The notes: a model not told the origin generated them from the letters alone. A DNA stretch of 64,000 nt from Hydrangea macrophylla (GCA_033977485.1 CM066992.1:101568140-101632139), one strand, 5' to 3'. Positions 1 through 12,818 are shown, numbered from the stretch's first letter. Numbers and translations: made by a program.

Positions 1-12
1 TCAACAGCCTTA

Positions 13-706
13 GAGCATCTCCAATGCAAAAAGTTATTTTTTCCATCTCAAAGTTATAATTTAACACTGCTACAGTACCATAAAGCTATATTTTGACAAT
101 ACAGCTCCAATGGTAGATTTCATCCAAACTACCAAATTTTAGGTCAACTACCATTTTCCTAGTCAGCTTTCACCTACCATTCTCAACTTTCACCTACAAT
201 ACTGCTAAATGCTAGTATGCATGCTTGTAATAAAATGTTAATCTATGAATCTCTACGGCTTAATGAATTCAACAAGAACTTAACATTTTCATTATTCTAA
301 AACAAAAATTACATAATCATGGAGAAGGAGACACTAAATTATTTTGTACCTGCAAGTTACCAACAATTGGATCTTGGGTGACACTCAACCAACCATTGTA
401 AGGAAAAAAAAAATGAATAATAAAATTGGACAAGAGAGCACAATATAAAAATTGGGTTCAAGTTTTTTATTTATAGACATTTGTGAGGGTATAAAAGTAA
501 AAAGCACAAAATATATCTATTGATATTGCAAATATTCGTGAGGCCCACTCATTTGACAAAAGTCATTTGAGCTCTCAAATTTCACAATGTAAATGACTTT
601 GTCATATTTTGGTAGAGCATTTAGCCTAGCATTGAAGTGGGTTAAATTTAATGAGCTATCATTTTATGACTTTAATAGTAGATTTAGTAGCCCATTGGAG
701 ATGCTC
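13..706. mobile_element. PIF/Harbinger-type MITE (694 bp)
   Basis: The ends are perfect 14-bp inverted repeats: GAGCATCTCCAATG at 13-26 and its reverse complement at 693-706. Both are flanked by TTA (10-12 and 707-709), the 3-bp target duplication typical of PIF/Harbinger. The inside is AT-rich with no coding sequence, so the copy is non-autonomous. Assignment to Harbinger rests on the TTA duplication and on the GAGCATCTCCAA terminus common in plant Tourist-like elements. Confidence 0.85.
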
Positions 707-709
707 TTA

Positions 710-1790
710 TTTCCACCATTGTTTTGGTGATACGGAAAGCAACATGTTACCAAAATTAGCAAAAAAAATCAGAGAAAAAAAGTAAGAAAGGTCAACTGGG
801 AACAGCCCTCCAAGCAAAAACAAAAATACTGCGAACAGCCTGTTGGCTATTGTGAACCAAATCTTCATATGATCATTAATGAGTTGCCTTTTTAGTTTCT
901 TTCTCTCTCTCTCTCCCTCTTTCTCTCTCTAAGTTGAAAATGATCCATTTAGGGTAGGTCCAAGAAAAAGGCTTTTAATTTGTTAGCGAGTTGCAACCAT
1001 ATTCTCTTGCTCATTAATTAGCGGAGAAAAATGCAAATTGGAGTAAAAGGAAGGACTATTACAAAATAAAATCTCCCAAACATTAATATATAGGGTATAT
1101 GTGTGTATATCTGTACTTAGTGTATATATAAATGGGAAAAAAAAAAATACATGCATGGCTCGTTAAGGGATGCAAATGGTTAAATCTGTACCTTTTTTTT
1201 TCTTTTTTTTCTTTTTTTGATCGATTAAATCTGTACCATTTTATTTAACTTGGTATGGTGAAATATTGGATGGAAAGGGTATGTATGTATATTAATATAC
1301 ATATATATATATAAGACTATATCTATATCTATATCTATATCACTCTATCTATATTTATCTATATCTATATCTATATTATATGTAAGTGCATCGATCCCCA
1401 TAAATATTTTACATTTTTATCAATCGGTGCACTAGCTTTTACTTGAATGATTTTCTTAGAGTTTTAATGAGTTTGGTATATATCACTTTCTTTTTTTTTT
1501 TTGGATCCGTCCACGAGAGTCCTACAACCTAACAACACTTAAAAGTATTTTTTTTCTTCACAATTGTGGGGTAACCACATTTTTTTTCGGTCCGTCTTTG
1601 AGAGTCCTACAACCTAACAACACTTAAAAGGTTTTTTTTCTTCATAATTGCTATCTAAATTTGGGTAACCATTTGTCCTTCTTCTTCTTATTTGGCAATA
1701 TTAGGAGTCCTACCATTACTCAAACTTGATAAATTCCCGAAAAAAAAAAAACTATTTGCATGGGCGATGACAAAACAACTCACTTCTTGT
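710..1790. other. AT-rich non-coding stretch with simple repeats
   Basis: No gene is supported here. It holds a CT-rich tract at about 899-930, T-rich runs near 1190-1217, and an (ATATCT)n-like microsatellite at about 1313-1377. Next to this is a two-copy repeat described separately. Confidence 0.6.
1490..1660. repeat. Two-copy tandem repeat of about 85 bp
   Basis: Two adjacent units share a T-run, then TCCGTC, then GAGAGTCCTACAACCTAAC and ACACTTAAAAG. Each is followed by a T-rich tract, TTCTTCA-AATTG and GGTAACCA. The units differ by several substitutions and the element type is not recognised. Confidence 0.6.
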
Positions 1791-1794
1791 TTGC

Positions 1795-2455
1795 TATGAT
1801 TTTTGGTTCGGGCGTGCTAGAGCCTTATGAGGTAGACCCAAACTTATAAAAATAAAAATTCGTAAAACTACTTGTGTGAGTGATACACAAGGTTTCATAA
1901 TCTAACTTCTAAGAGGTGATTGTGGTGAGTAGGAAAGTACTCTCACCTAAAGGTCCCTAAACAGTACTGAAGCGCACAAGTCTAGCAAGTGATGAAATAA
2001 GATTAAGAGACATTAAATAAAAGTTGAATTGTATTTAATTGAAATAAGCAAAATTACAAGGAAGATAAAATTGCTAACAAGAACTAGAGTGCTAGGAATG
2101 GTAGAGAACTAAAAAGAATGCTGAGGAAAGCATAGTTGAATTCTTTATTCAAGGTGACGCGAAGTGCCTTGATAGCTTGGGCAGTCTACATATTTATAGC
2201 AGCCTGACTGGTAGAGATAAGACAAGAAAATATCTTCAAAATATAATCTGATAAAAAAATACCAGATTTATCTCCCACAATATCTGAATCTGGTCCATCT
2301 TATGGCTTGGTTCTGCTGACTTCACTTGTAAGCAATATATACTTCCATAATATTATGATATTATCTCCCCTTATCTTCTTGATAATCTTTCCAAAATATT
2401 GATAATATCTTGCCTAATGTGACATATTCTTGATTATATATATATATATATATAT
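1795..2455 (-). mobile_element. LTR-like repeat, left copy (3' LTR side, interrupted)
   Basis: The segment from the GGGCGTGCTAGAGC motif through 'acagtactgaagcgcacaag' to the A-rich part near 2085 matches 13690-13985 in the same orientation, with substitutions and indels. The two copies lie either side of the CACTA element, so I read them as the diverged LTRs of one old retroelement on the minus strand. The CACTA inserted into or beside the left copy. Exact LTR ends and target duplication could not be fixed. Confidence 0.45.
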
Positions 2456-2479
2456 ATACACTACACCATATGGCCCGAT

Positions 2480-2815
2480 TTGTAACGGGAATATCCGTTA
2501 CAAAAATTATTTGTAACGGATATACCCGTTACAAATAGGGCGTTGCAAATTTGTAACGAATTTTTGTAACGGATATATCCGTTACTAATTAGTAACGGAT
2601 TTTTGTAACCGATATACCCGTTACTAATATAATTTTTGCAACGGTTATACCCGTTACAAATTAGTTAAGTAACGGATGAATATCCGACTTTTTTATTTTT
2701 TGAAAAAATAACTAACGGTTGGTGACGAATTAGTAACGGATATATTTGTTATTAATTTTCAAAATGCATAAAATTAGTAACGGATTTTGTAACGGATATA
2801 CCCGTTACAAATTTT
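2480..2815. repeat. Left subterminal repeat array of the CACTA element
   Basis: Many copies of GTAACGG and CCGTTAC occur in both orientations, several joined as the near-palindrome GTAACGGATATACCCGTTAC. In CACTA elements such subterminal repeats bind the element's own DNA-binding protein. That role is known for the family and is inferred here. Confidence 0.85.
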
Positions 2816-2829
2816 ATTAAAAAATTTTA

Positions 2830-4444
2830 AAAAAAATAATTATTTTAGATGCTTCCCAATTTTTTTTTATTTTTTTAATTTTTTTAGCACCTAATTTACA
2901 AGCATAATAATCCATACAAGCACTAAAATAACAAACTCAATCTGTAACAAACACAAATTAAAATACAAAATGTTTCATCTTACAAATCTTTGTCCATACC
3001 CATATTTTTAGTTTAACTACATTACATCTTACACGTGAAATTAACTCAAAAAGATAAAAACACACAAATCTCTTTATGTCCATAACCAAGTTCATCAACT
3101 TAACTCTTTACAATTGCTTCAATCTCTTCCTTCTTCACTGCCCTTGGAAGAATGATGCTTATGACTTGAATCATTGTCCTCTTCTTCAAACAGAACTACA
3201 AATACAATTGAAAATTCTACATTAAGAAATGCAAAGACAAATTGACCCAATTGGTGAGAACTAAAAATGAGACACAGCTGGAGCTGCAAGTCCAAGAAAC
3301 CGCATTATTTTGAACAAAAAAAACCTTCCTTGATTATTTTGCATACAGATATACCTGCAAATGCGATGAGTAGCCTCATGGTTCATGTGAACCTCCAACA
3401 TCACAATGCTGCCATATATTATCTATTTGCACACTACAATATTTCGCATTTCTAATGACCTATATACAATGAAGCTTCAATTCCAAAATCATAGATGTCC
3501 TATGCTTTCCTAACATAGCCCAACTACTATATCGACAACATTGGTTCATCTAACAAGCATAATAAAACAACAACCGCACAAAATGTTGTCTAGTTCTTCA
3601 ATGCGTGTAACATAACCTAATCAATCTCTTCAATGTCCTTATCATAATTCACTCCACAACATCACAATATAAACAAGACGATGTTCTCTCGCTATATCTA
3701 TGTAACGGGTCAAGGTCTCGTCTCTGTGACGAACAATACCGAGACGACATAGGCAAGAAGTCTCAGTGGGGGACGATACTTTGAACTGTGATAGAAATCA
3801 AAGCATAATATCTAGCACTAAGTTGCTTGATTCTAAGGAAAGAATCAGTCACATAATTTTTTGACAGTAATACTCAAGTAACATATTCACAATTTGAGTG
3901 TTTTATTTTTCTCATGGGGGAGGGGTTTCTCGAAGCAAGAAAGAGAGAATATTTTCTTTCGTTTTAGGAGAAAATTTGTGAAAACTAAAAAGTTATCAAT
4001 CTCACTTATGTGGGCGGGTTCACCTCAACAACTCACTACCACATGGAACTTATAACTACCACTCCTATGAGTCACATTTTTCATGGATCCTATTCTCGCT
4101 TTTAGCTCAGCTTATGCATGTCTCATTGTGTGGCACAGAACTACATTATTACTAGATCTAACAATGACATGAAAATTCTTACCAATTAATTGCTCAGCAT
4201 AAGATTTCCCTATATTTACAAACTTGTGCTGAAGAAACTGTAGAAGGTTCTGCTTTTGAGTTTCTGCAATAAGAAGGCGTTTGATGAGTAGTAAATCAAC
4301 TGCTGATGTATGATATTTCGTCTCAAGAGGAATTGGAGGCATTATATCTATCCTACTTGCAAACCTTATAGTGACATTTTTACTTAATCAACAGTGGAGG
4401 ACAATAGAAATTAGTTTCTTTAAAGAGTAATACAATCAAGTGAA

Positions 4445-4478
<34 letters not shown>

Positions 4479-5360
4479 TGGAAATTACAACTATTCAGAA
4501 AAAAGAAAAAATAAATAAAAATGAATGGGCCATGAGGACATTGAAAAAATATCAAAAGGAAAAATGCTAACCTCAAATAAGAAGGAAATCAATCACAGTA
4601 AAATAACATATAATCAATGATAAATGAAAATAATGAAACACCAATTCATGATAAATTGTCTGGAAAATTCCTATTTTGATTATGGAATTTCCTAAGAAAA
4701 AGTTGAAAGAAACCTACCTCAAAAGGAGAGAAAGTTACAGCAAAGGCTCTCAATGAAACCGATCAGTTGGATTTGCGAGAGTGTTGAGAATAGGGAGAGA
4801 GAGAGAGAGAGAGAGAGAGAGTGAGAGAGAGAGAGAAATAACGAGGCAGGAGGCGTTCCAAGTATAGGGAGAGACGTTTTATATACAGAGAGATTGAGAG
4901 AGAAACGTTTCACATCTCAAGAGACATTATAGTAAGAGCAGATTCGTTCCAATATTGGACACATGTCAGCGTATTATAGGTAGCTGGGAATTAATTTTAC
5001 CTGCCACGTGTTGGCCTCAGTGCTCACCTCGCTGAAACCTTCCACTTTTAGTAGATAGATAGATAGATAGATAGATTTCAAAACATAATTAAGTTCTGTT
5101 CCATCTCATCAGTAGCTATGCAAACAGAATTTTGCAAGGTGAAAATGAAAAGCTTATGTATAATGAATCCTACTAGATGGTCTCTACTAGAACTTAATTG
5201 AATCCTAGTTAGTGTTTTAAACATCTATCTTGTACAAAAACTTTAAAAGGAGACACTTAAGTTTGGTTACTATTATTTAGAAAAAGTAATAATAAAGTAT
5301 ATTATGGACCCTTAAAAGTGACATGAATTATAAGAAACTATTGGAAAAAAAACTGGAAAT
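2830..5360. other. CACTA interior, left part, no gene recognised
   Basis: AT-rich sequence with (GA)n tracts at about 4447-4478 and 4795-4836 and a (GATA)n tract at about 5052-5074. The minus-strand open frame at 4112-4342 (76 codons) has protein-like composition but matches no family I recognise. It could be another captured exon. Nothing else here can be supported as coding. Confidence 0.5.
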
Positions 5361-5367
5361 TGCTTAC

Positions 5368-5755
5368 AATTGAATCAGGGGCATCGTCTTGTTTGCCCAT
5401 AATCCACGAGACACCGGTGCTAAGTCCCACTGCCATCTCTACTGCCCAGTTCATATAAGCTTTTCCAGGAGCCCTAATTTCCCCCTCTACTGGTCCATAA
5501 TCATTCTCCATCTGTTATATGTAAATATTGTTAACAAAATTGATTTAGTAACTTTTGATCAGTGGTTCAATTTTTAGAGTGTAAAAAATATAAGAACTGA
5601 GAAAAATACTAAAACCCATCTCTAGAAACAAGATTGGGCTAATTAATTTTTTATTGTCAGACCTGTGACATTATTATTGGACCTCCTTAAGTTTCAAACA
5701 AATTCTCTGACTTCATCATGTTGATAATTTTCTCTGTAAAGCCTCTCATTGCCAC
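5368..5755 (-). pseudogene. Captured beta-galactosidase (GH35) gene fragment
   Basis: Two exon-like blocks on the minus strand match the plant glycoside hydrolase 35 beta-galactosidase core. The upstream block (about 5755-5663) reads VAMRGFTEKIINMMKSENLF, then ET, a TAA stop, and GGPIIMSQ. It ends at a GT donor. The downstream block (5511-5368) follows an AACAG acceptor and reads MENDYGPVEGEIRAPGKAY through WIMGKQDDAPDSI, ending at a GTAAGC donor. Plant family members have the near-identical ENEYGPVE...PWIMCKQDDAPDPVI. Intron positions are kept, so capture was from genomic DNA. The in-frame stop, the Cys-to-Gly change and the absence of flanking exons make it a dead fragment. It lies wholly inside the CACTA element. 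Confidence 0.85.
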
Positions 5756-5759
5756 CTTC

Positions 5760-7150
5760 ATTGTAAGTCAAATTGTTAACCAAAGTTTAAGTATAACTAA
5801 CAAATAAAACAACCCATTTAGTAGTTCAGATTTGTGATGCAAGATATTGAAATTAATTAACCAAAATAATGAAAAGCTAAATGAGGCACATTAAAAGAGG
5901 GAATATATGAATGCACAAAACTACATACCTTGCCCAGTTTGTAAAATTTCTATCCTTCATGTCATTAGATGGGCCAAGAACTTTGAATGGGCAGCATCAT
6001 TTGTGAACAAAGAACATCTCACAGAAGCCAGCCGCACCAGACACTCCAGTGCCTGGATATAAAATAAACACAACCCAAAAAAAAAAATCAAGAAATAGCT
6101 TCAGAAGTAGCCAATTCATGAATGGTAAATATGGAAACAAAGAGGAAATAAATGATGCATTGAGAACATAAATCATTCAATAGCTACACTACCAAAAGTT
6201 ACGAACAATAAAAAAGAAGCAAGAAAAATCTACAACTCTGAAACCTTAACCTCAAGAAAACAAGTACTAAATCTGCCAGCAATGTGTTGATAATTAGGGT
6301 CTTCCATTGATGCACTACCAATCCATGTATTTTTGTCAAATACTGGTCAACTTTCATATGAAATTGTTACCATGTAACAGAGAAATGTGAAAGATATGTG
6401 AAAGACATATTTACTGCATGAAAAAGTTAGAGATCTCAAATCGAAATTTGCATTTGTAATGCTCGACTTTGCAGTGAATGATAACAGTTACATGTGTTTA
6501 CTAAATGTGTCCATATAAATTAGCGTTCCACATCTTGGATAAGTAGATTTAATGCGAGTATATGTTTGTGTTCTATAACAATTATTTCACTCTTAGCAAT
6601 ATCAATATATACATGTAGCCTTTGTTGTACTGACTTCATTATTTGTCTATTTAAATTAAACAATTTTCGATCTCAGTTGAATCATAATCACAATTATTTG
6701 AATTTGATTCAACCATATTCATCCACCCATCAACAAACGGGCAAGGCAGCACCAAAAAAAGGGTGCCCTTATAAGTGATTGTTGGTCCATAAAAACCCTT
6801 CCAAACAGACACTAATTAGGGAAAAATACCTCATCATCTAATAACGTCCATCGATCAGGGACTAAACCATGGGTATAATCAGTCTATTGATTAGGGAATA
6901 TAAACTCTGCATGAAAATAATTGTAAACAAATCTCATGAAGGGGGAGTCCTGAATTATAAGTAGAAATATTAATCTTTTGATTGAGCTCTTCCGTGGTCT
7001 ATAGTAAAATTTAAAACTAAACTAACTATTTACCATGAAATTTTCGATTCCTATAGGCAACAACCTGTGAGACCAACACCGATTTTCAGTTCTATGTTTC
7101 AACCCAATTATATATTTGACAAAAGAAGATAAAAAATAAAAATAAAAATA
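5760..7150. other. CACTA interior with one unidentified exon-like block
   Basis: On the minus strand, about 6050-5935 can be read as a protein-like block including KVLGPSNDMKDRNFTNWA. It ends at a GGCAAG|GTATGT donor and contains one stop. It is not recognisably beta-galactosidase and may come from another captured gene. The rest is AT-rich with no supported gene. Confidence 0.35.
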
Positions 7151-7157
7151 ACCCTGA

Positions 7158-7362
7158 CCCTGTGCAGGCGAATGTACAGTCATATGCTGCTGTGCACGGC
7201 CCAGTGCACGCTGTTGTGCTGCTGTGCATGCGACTATGCGGCCATGTGCTGTTGTGCACAACCCTGTGCATGGACCTGTGCTGTGCTGCTGTGCACGTGG
7301 CTGTGCAGCCATGTGCTGCTGTTTGTGCACGGCCCTGTGCACGCTGCTGTGCACCTCGTTGC
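7158..7362. repeat. GC-rich TGTGCA minisatellite-like block
   Basis: About 200 bp built from variants of CTGTGCACGGCCCTGTGCA and CTGCTGTGCA, far more GC-rich than its surroundings. All frames stay open on both strands because of the repeat, giving several overlapping false ORFs. It lies inside the CACTA element and its origin is unknown. Confidence 0.75.
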
Positions 7363-7383
7363 ATATTTGGGGGTTTCTAAATT

Positions 7384-7495
7384 TGAGGAGAGGGGAGGGA
7401 GAGATCAGGGAGAGACGTGGAGAGAGATGAGGGAGAGGAGAGGAGAGGAGAGGGAGAGATTAGAGAGAGAGAGATGAGGGAGAGGAGAGAACCAA
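7384..7495. repeat. GA-rich polypurine tract
   Basis: A run of GAGAGG/GGGAGAGA units directly follows the TGTGCA block. It is low-complexity only. Confidence 0.8.
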
Positions 7496-7499
7496 CCCA

Positions 7500-10400
7500 A
7501 AGCTATGTATTGTTTTCCTTCCTTTTCTTTTCCTTTTCTACCTACGTAAACCAAACAGATCGAGAGCCAACACTTGTATTCTTTTTTAATCTCAAGATAG
7601 ATTAAAGAAGTAGCAAATACTTGATTTTCCATTGCCGTAGAAAGAGAAACATAAAAGCATCAAATAAAATAAAATAAAATAAAAAACAAAAATAAGCAAA
7701 CACCATAGTGTTTGCATTTGGGAAACCAATTTTGGGATTTGCATTTGGGAAGCATAACATTATTCAAAATCAAGCCCCCAAAATAAATCGATAATGTCAT
7801 TTAGAACTTCAACGATGGAAAAGGGACAAGTAGTTGTAAACTTCTCTACATGAAGGCTGTAACAATAAAAAGAGTTATAAGCCTCATAAACTTCAAAACT
7901 TGGACAAGTGGTCCAAAACTCCATTAACGTGGCTCACCATTGACAAGGACATTCACACATAAGTCTATTTTTTCATAATAAAAAGAATCAAGTCAATCAC
8001 TATCCTAGACTCTAAGTTATAGATCAAAGAGTAAGCACTACTCAGAATCTGGATAGATCCTGTCAACTATTTTTGTAAAAATCATAAAGAAATAAATAAA
8101 GTTCTCCTAGGGTCAAGCCATACATATCCGGAAAGCTAAAGCATTGAAGTTTCAAGGAAAAATAAGAAAGAATCAATGCAGTGGGCTTAGGGGCATGAGA
8201 TAGAGGCTCAAAGTGAACTCAACTGTTCTGGAAATCTGGACAGCTTTCAAGTCTTGTGAAAAAGAAGTTAGAAAGTGCAATTCTAGTCCAAGTTGGCTCA
8301 TATAAAAAATCATAGCCAGAAAACAGATAGCCTAAGAGAGAGAGAGAGAGAGAGAGAGAGGGAGCAAGCTTAAAGGAGTTCTTTCAATGGCTCATCCACT
8401 GCAATAGCAAAACAAACAAAGCAATATTAGTGTTCTGCAGATCAACAAACACTGCACCATGTGGACAAATTTCTGTTCTGCAGATCAACAATATAAAATT
8501 CTTCCCCTTGCTTGCTCTCTAATTCTCTCCATTAACCTTCTCTTCCTTCCCATCTTGACTTACAAAACAAGAGTATCGAGAAAAAAAGGGGTGTGTTTTC
8601 TCAACTATTCTATCCACGTATATGGGGGAAAAAAAAGGAAAAAGAAAACCCATCCAAGACCTTAAAACAACAGAAAACTAAGTCCATGAATTGCATAGTA
8701 TGCTTTCTGGGGTAGTTTCTTGACACCCAGAATAACATTTATTAAATGCTTTTGAAATCCTCTCACTGATGTGCCAATTTTTAACCATATCACCACTTCC
8801 CTTTTCATGTGAATTCTATTCCTAACCATCCATTAGTGTGGCTGTGGGTCATTTTGTTTTGTAACTAATCAAAATTGCACAACTTTTTTATCAATTAACT
8901 TACCTGATACAAAATTGCAGCATCATGGTTTGATCCTTTGCTTCTTTGCTGAGAAATGAGAATAACGAGAGGCAGAGAGAGGTTAGGTGCAGCAAGAGGG
9001 GCTAGTTGTCACCTGAATGAAATGGAACTACACCAAATAAATATGACTTGCTGCAAAAGAGTTCAAGTGGACTCAAAATGAAAAGTGGAGAGATGAGTAA
9101 ATCCTCATGTTTGCTTCAAAGTACCAAATCAGATTAAATGGAAAGTGTCATTAAAAAAAAGTTTTCATAAGGGAAGTACACAACTATAGATTAAATGGAA
9201 AAGTAAATTTACATCTAATGACAAACAAACAACAAAGACCCACCTCAAAAAAGTGTTGACTTCCCCAATGGCAAAAATATTGTCAAAAAAAAAAAACTAA
9301 GACTAAAGATTTGATTCAACATTGTGCAAATTTGTTTCACTTTTTTTAAGCAAAAGTTAAATAGTAAAATAATTTCATCGATAATTGAGTAAAACCCAAT
9401 CAAAGACTGAAAGAAGTCTTCTATGGTTAGAACAATTTTAGAAAAGAGTCTCACCAATTACTATTACCATTCAACAAATTCAGGAAAAAAAATATATGAA
9501 GATTTGTAAGCAATTTAACCCCAAGCTCTGAAACAAGGAAATGGAATTAGGTCTATGCATCTAATTGAAACTCTAGACCCTGAACAATAACAGAGAAGTG
9601 GAGAAGAGCTATAATTAAAGGCTCACAAGGGTCAATGACCTATTGAACAAAGACCCACCTCAAAAAAAGTAATACTTTGTCCAAAATAGGAGAATATATA
9701 ACAAGAAAAGCTTGGATTTCCTACTAACATTGAAACCCATCTACAAAATATCATTTGACAAAACCACCCAAAAAAAAATTGGTGAACAAAAAGACCCACA
9801 AGAAACTACTTTACCCCCAAAAGGCCGAGCATTTAATCGATTACATCAAATTTTGGAGCTAAAGCTAATCAGCCCCTCAAAAAACAGGAACTCCTACACA
9901 ATAGAGTAATTGTATAATTGTATATGATGGGTGTAGGAAAATTACCATAGAAAAACTATCCCTGATGAGTGGAGGCACAGTCCAATCGCTGGTTTCCTGC
10001 AATAAAAATCACATAAAAGAGAACAACAGTAACAATTTTGAAAATTAAACCAATACGCAGCTGAAAACAAATAGAGCGACTGAGTTGTTTTTTTGTTTTG
10101 AACGGCATTTTAATTTCATTAATAGATAGAGAAAGGTGTGGTAAACACCACTGTACAAGACAAAGGCCCCAAAACCATGGGCCATTATATGAGTGATTCA
10201 CTCAATTTCAAAAGAATGTCTCTGAAGAACACTCAAAATTTTCTCAATTGTCCAACACTCTTCCAAATAAACCTCCTAAAATGGTGAGAGAAGTTGCCAA
10301 TTTACACGCTATGGTTTACAGACATTTTGGGCAATTTTAATGTTCTAGAATATTTCTATTAGATAAGGAGTATATAGGAAAAAAAAAAAAGGGCATCGTA

Positions 10401-11490
10401 TTCGGACGAGTATAGCCCAAGAAAAGTTAGAGAGAATTTGGGCAAAAAAGTGGGAAAAAACGTTACATGTAATGTTATACTATACAGTTTTCATGCCCCA
10501 GTGATAAAGTCTTTCTTTCGATTTGTTTTCAATGTTGTACTAGTCCAATTCATCAACTCAATGCTTTAAAGTAAATAATGTGATAGCAACATATAAAATT
10601 GCATTCTTATTAAGGAATCAATTGAGAAACTAACACTCGATATATTGTAGTTATTTATTTATTACTATTATTATTTTTGGGTTTTCCACAGCTACACAAA
10701 AATGAAAACCAACCTATGGAATTGTATTTTTACCACTAGGTGCAGAGGTTGGCAAACTAATCCTCAGAGCTAGAAGCCAAAACAAACAGCCACTATTGGA
10801 TGCAAAAATAGGAAATGACACAAAGCTCAGCTTTATAGAAAGAATGGCCAAAGAATGAGAGAAGAACACAAGTATAAGCAGCCATTAATATACTACTACA
10901 TGGTCGATCAAAAAAATTACATACTACTACATGACAAGAAGAGGTAGAGCCATCCCAAAAGCAAACCAAAAGAAGTGCTTGTCACTTTACATTTAACAGA
11001 GACAAATTCCACAAATTAAGAAGATTCCTTGTTTGCTGAAACCATATAGCATTATCATAGTGGTTTTATCTGATGATGGAGCTCAAAATCAATCTAGCTT
11101 CGGCCACTCGTGTCAAAAGACTAGCTATTTCAAATTGACACCGAGTTACCATGTTGCGAGGCTGAGAGTGCAGTTTCTTGGGGCATTTTCTCCCCTAATT
11201 TGGGTATTTATTTCTTCTAAATTATGAACTCGGTGAGTCCCTAGAGCTGCATTTTTAAGCCTTACAATAGGATAAACAATGGGAAAGCTTGCGGAAAAGT
11301 CCGAATGTGGAACAACACAACATTGTCTACCAAATTATAATGGATGAGGAGTTTTGGAGAACAGCCAGTAAGGTTCTTAAAATCACAAAGCTGATGTTAG
11401 ACGTTTAACCCCAAAATCAATGAACTAAAATTACTTTTCATCAGAAAACCTAAAATCAGAAATCCTAACTAGATACCCTACAATCAGACA
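7500..11490. other. CACTA interior, right-central part, no gene recognised
   Basis: AT-rich with an (AG)n tract at about 8335-8361. At about 10008-9950 on the minus strand, a TTGCAG acceptor precedes a block reading ETSDWTVPPLIRDSFSM and then a GTAATT donor. This looks like a captured exon of an unidentified gene. Nothing else is supportable. Confidence 0.4.
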
Positions 11491-11499
11491 TGAAAAAGA

Positions 11500-12070
11500 C
11501 CCTAAAATCAATGAATATAAAATTAGTGTTCATTAGAAAACCAAAACTCATATATCCTACTAGAGACCCTACAATCAGACTTGAAAAAGACCTTAAAATT
11601 AGACTTGAAACATAAACTAGAAACCCTTATCTAGAGACATATATTGAGATAAAAAACCCACAATAAGGAAGAAGAAGAAGAAGAAGAAGAAGAAGGTGTA
11701 CCTGCAGGAAGTCGATGGCAGCGTCGAGTTATCGGCGGTGTGGGGTAGAGCCTGATGGTTACTAAATTACCCTAAAATCAATGAATCTAAAATTAGTGTT
11801 CATTAGAAAACCTAAACTCAGAAATCCTACTAGAGACCCTACAATCAGACTTGAAAAACCCACAACAAGGAAGAATATAGAATAAGAAGAAGGAAGAAGA
11901 AGAAGAATAAGAAGAAGAAGGCCGCATTAGAAGAAGAAGAAGGAAGAAGGTAGAAGGTAGAAGAAGAAGAAGGAATAAGAAGAAAAAGAAGAATGAGGGT
12001 GTACCTGCAGGAAGTCGGCAACGGCGGCGACCGATGTTCGGCGGCGAGGGGTCGGCGGTGGCGTGGGGTA
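11500..12070. repeat. Diverged duplication with (AAG)n tracts inside the CACTA right arm
   Basis: The segment 'ccctaaaatcaatgaat...gaccctacaatcagacttg' at about 11502-11586 recurs at about 11771-11852. The segment 'gtgtacctgcaggaagtcg' plus 'ggcggtg..gtggggtagagcc' at about 11695-11756 recurs at about 12000-12078. Each unit also holds GAA/AAG runs. A duplication of about 280 bp within the element explains it. Confidence 0.7.
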
Positions 12071-12209
12071 GAGCCCGATGGTTTTCCCTCTCTCCTTTCC
12101 CCCTTTTCCTTTCTCTCTCCTTTCTATCTTTTTGTGAAACGAGTGAGGTAGAGCCCGATGATTTTGAGCGGCAAAATAATTTCATTTTTTTAATTTTTTT
12201 TTGGGATCA

Positions 12210-12376
12210 ATTTGTAACGGATATACACGTTACTAATATAAATACAACCGTTACATAAATTAAGTAACCAAAATAAAGGTAAATAGTAACGGTTTTCCGA
12301 CATTTGTTACGGATATATCCGTTACAGATTGGTAACGGATATACCCGTTACAAATCATAAAACCTGTCTGTTACAA
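12210..12376. repeat. Right subterminal repeat array of the CACTA element
   Basis: It holds the same GTAACGG and CCGTTAC motifs as the left end, including 'ggtaacggatatacccgtta' near 12331. It ends just inside the right terminal inverted repeat. Confidence 0.85.
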
Positions 12377-12818
12377 AATTGCCCATATGGTGTAGTGATA
12401 TATCCTTCTTAAAAGATAACATTATCACAATACTGTATAAATCACCAATATTCTTGATAAAAACATGGGTCTCACCAGCTTTATCAAAATTATCATTCCA
12501 TTCGTAGTATCCAATTAGCATTCAACATGCAGTAGCTAAAACAAAAATTAATCATATATATATATATCAGTCTTGTGAACCGAATGATATTGTGACCGAA
12601 CCAATTTTTGACTACGGTCTTTAATAAACTTTTTCTTTTATGATAATAATATTGGTGCAAAAAGAACCACCAAATTAAAGAAAATTTTTGGTGAGATCCA
12701 CAAAGTTAGTGTGGATGTGCATTTCTAGAAGCCAAATAATTAATTGGCTTAACATAAAAAGTGTTTTTGCCAACAAAAATGTCAAAATACTTGAACAATT
12801 CTTTAAGAGTTGGTTTTC

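Larger units (their letters stand above)
2459..12397. mobile_element. CACTA (En/Spm) transposon, 9,939 bp, gene-capturing
   Basis: The termini are CACTACACCATATGG at 2459-2473 and its exact reverse complement at 12383-12397. The 3-bp target duplication ATA lies at 2456-2458 and 12398-12400. Both ends carry subterminal arrays of GTAACGG/CCGTTAC motifs, a CACTA hallmark. No CACTA transposase (TNP2-like) coding sequence could be recognised, so the copy appears non-autonomous. The inside is mostly AT-rich, with microsatellites, a TGTGCA-rich block, a local duplication and a captured beta-galactosidase fragment. It sits within the older LTR element. Confidence 0.92.

Noticed and set aside
7022..7477. 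Several overlapping open frames of 68-110 codons on both strands
   Set aside because: They are produced by the TGTGCA repeat and GA tract, which leave all frames open; the proteins are low-complexity H/Q/A/C or R/E strings.
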